In this document: piece after piece, positions 13,542 to 13,651 of the stretch | Layout of the letters: every line of letters begins with the position of its first letter | How positions within the stretch are numbered: position 1 is the stretch's first letter | DNA from: an uncultured Bacteroidota bacterium | GTDB lineage: Bacteria; Bacteroidota; Bacteroidia; UKL13-3 | NCBI GenBank assembly: GCA_903898215.1 | Contig: CAIUEQ010000056.1 | Span: 1-13,651 of the forward strand | DNA length: 13,651 nt | Direction: 5' to 3' | Program-made: the position numbers and the translations under genes | Notes under the pieces: generated by a model | Seen by the model: only the letters and a program-made list of their open reading frames with translations | Told to the model about the DNA's origin: nothing | Database searches by the model: none

Positions 13542-13651
13542 ATGAATAACGAAATTCTTTTTAGCGAACGCCAAAATTACAGAACAAGACGGAATGGGAT
13601 TCTACTTTTAGCTTTATCTGTATATTTTATTTTCAGATCTTACAATAATAT
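13542..13651 (+). CDS. Partial gene, N-terminus of a possible membrane protein
   Basis: An ATG at 13542 opens a frame that stays open to the window edge (36 complete codons). It encodes a polar start MNNEILFSERQNYRTRRNG followed by a hydrophobic stretch ILLLALSVYFIFRSYNN, consistent with a membrane segment after a basic region. No family can be recognised from this fragment. A TATCTTTA sequence (13530-13537) with TTTG 21 bases upstream resembles a Bacteroidota promoter but would give an almost leaderless transcript, so I do not call it. Confidence 0.55.
   Translation, partial: MNNEILFSERQNYRTRRNGILLLALSVYFIFRSYNN

Overview
The window reads as a fragment of an AT-rich Bacteroidota chromosome. 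The evidence is a large secreted protein ending in a type IX secretion (T9SS) sorting domain, start codons that mostly lack a Shine-Dalgarno sequence, a short SSB, a PIN-PhoH protein, and several intergenic hairpin repeats of a kind common in this phylum. No rRNA, tRNA or CRISPR array was seen. The species cannot be told from the sequence alone.

Left part (1-5400), mostly housekeeping. pabB (folate precursor synthesis) overlaps the end of an rlpA-like cell-wall gene on the minus strand, and a hairpin terminator lies just past pabB. rarA, a replication-linked AAA+ ATPase, is divergent from rlpA with only 20 bp between the start codons. After rarA come an octameric GTTTG repeat array, a secreted or outer-membrane protein of unknown function, and two tandem paralogous exported c-type cytochromes on the minus strand.

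Middle part (about 5400-9200), accessory. Seven small genes all lie on the minus strand: arr (rifampicin ADP-ribosyltransferase), a YciI/muconolactone-isomerase-like protein, an Imm-5-like immunity protein, an atypical NAD(P)-binding SDR, a RelE/ParE-type toxin with its antitoxin (7-bp overlap), and a zinc-ribbon protein. The block starts beside a set of 25-bp repeats that run into a palindromic element. The toxin-antitoxin pair is bracketed by an 18-bp inverted repeat (16/18 identical), with an extra imperfect hairpin next to the left copy. The organisation looks like a row of separately acquired cassettes, although no canonical integron attC site or integrase is visible.

Right part (9461-13651), mostly core again. 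It holds ssb with a clear intrinsic terminator, a nearly symmetric nested palindrome, a T9SS-exported PKD-domain protein on the minus strand, the PIN-PhoH ATPase, and the start of a membrane-anchored gene cut by the window edge. The same octameric (NNNGTTTG) repeat seen after rarA recurs near 5409, in reverse complement upstream of phoH, and directly after the phoH stop codon.

The most unusual signals are the dispersed octamer arrays, the inverted-repeat-bracketed toxin-antitoxin unit inside a co-oriented accessory block carrying arr, and the palindromic elements at both edges of that block. No clearly new multigene system was recognised.
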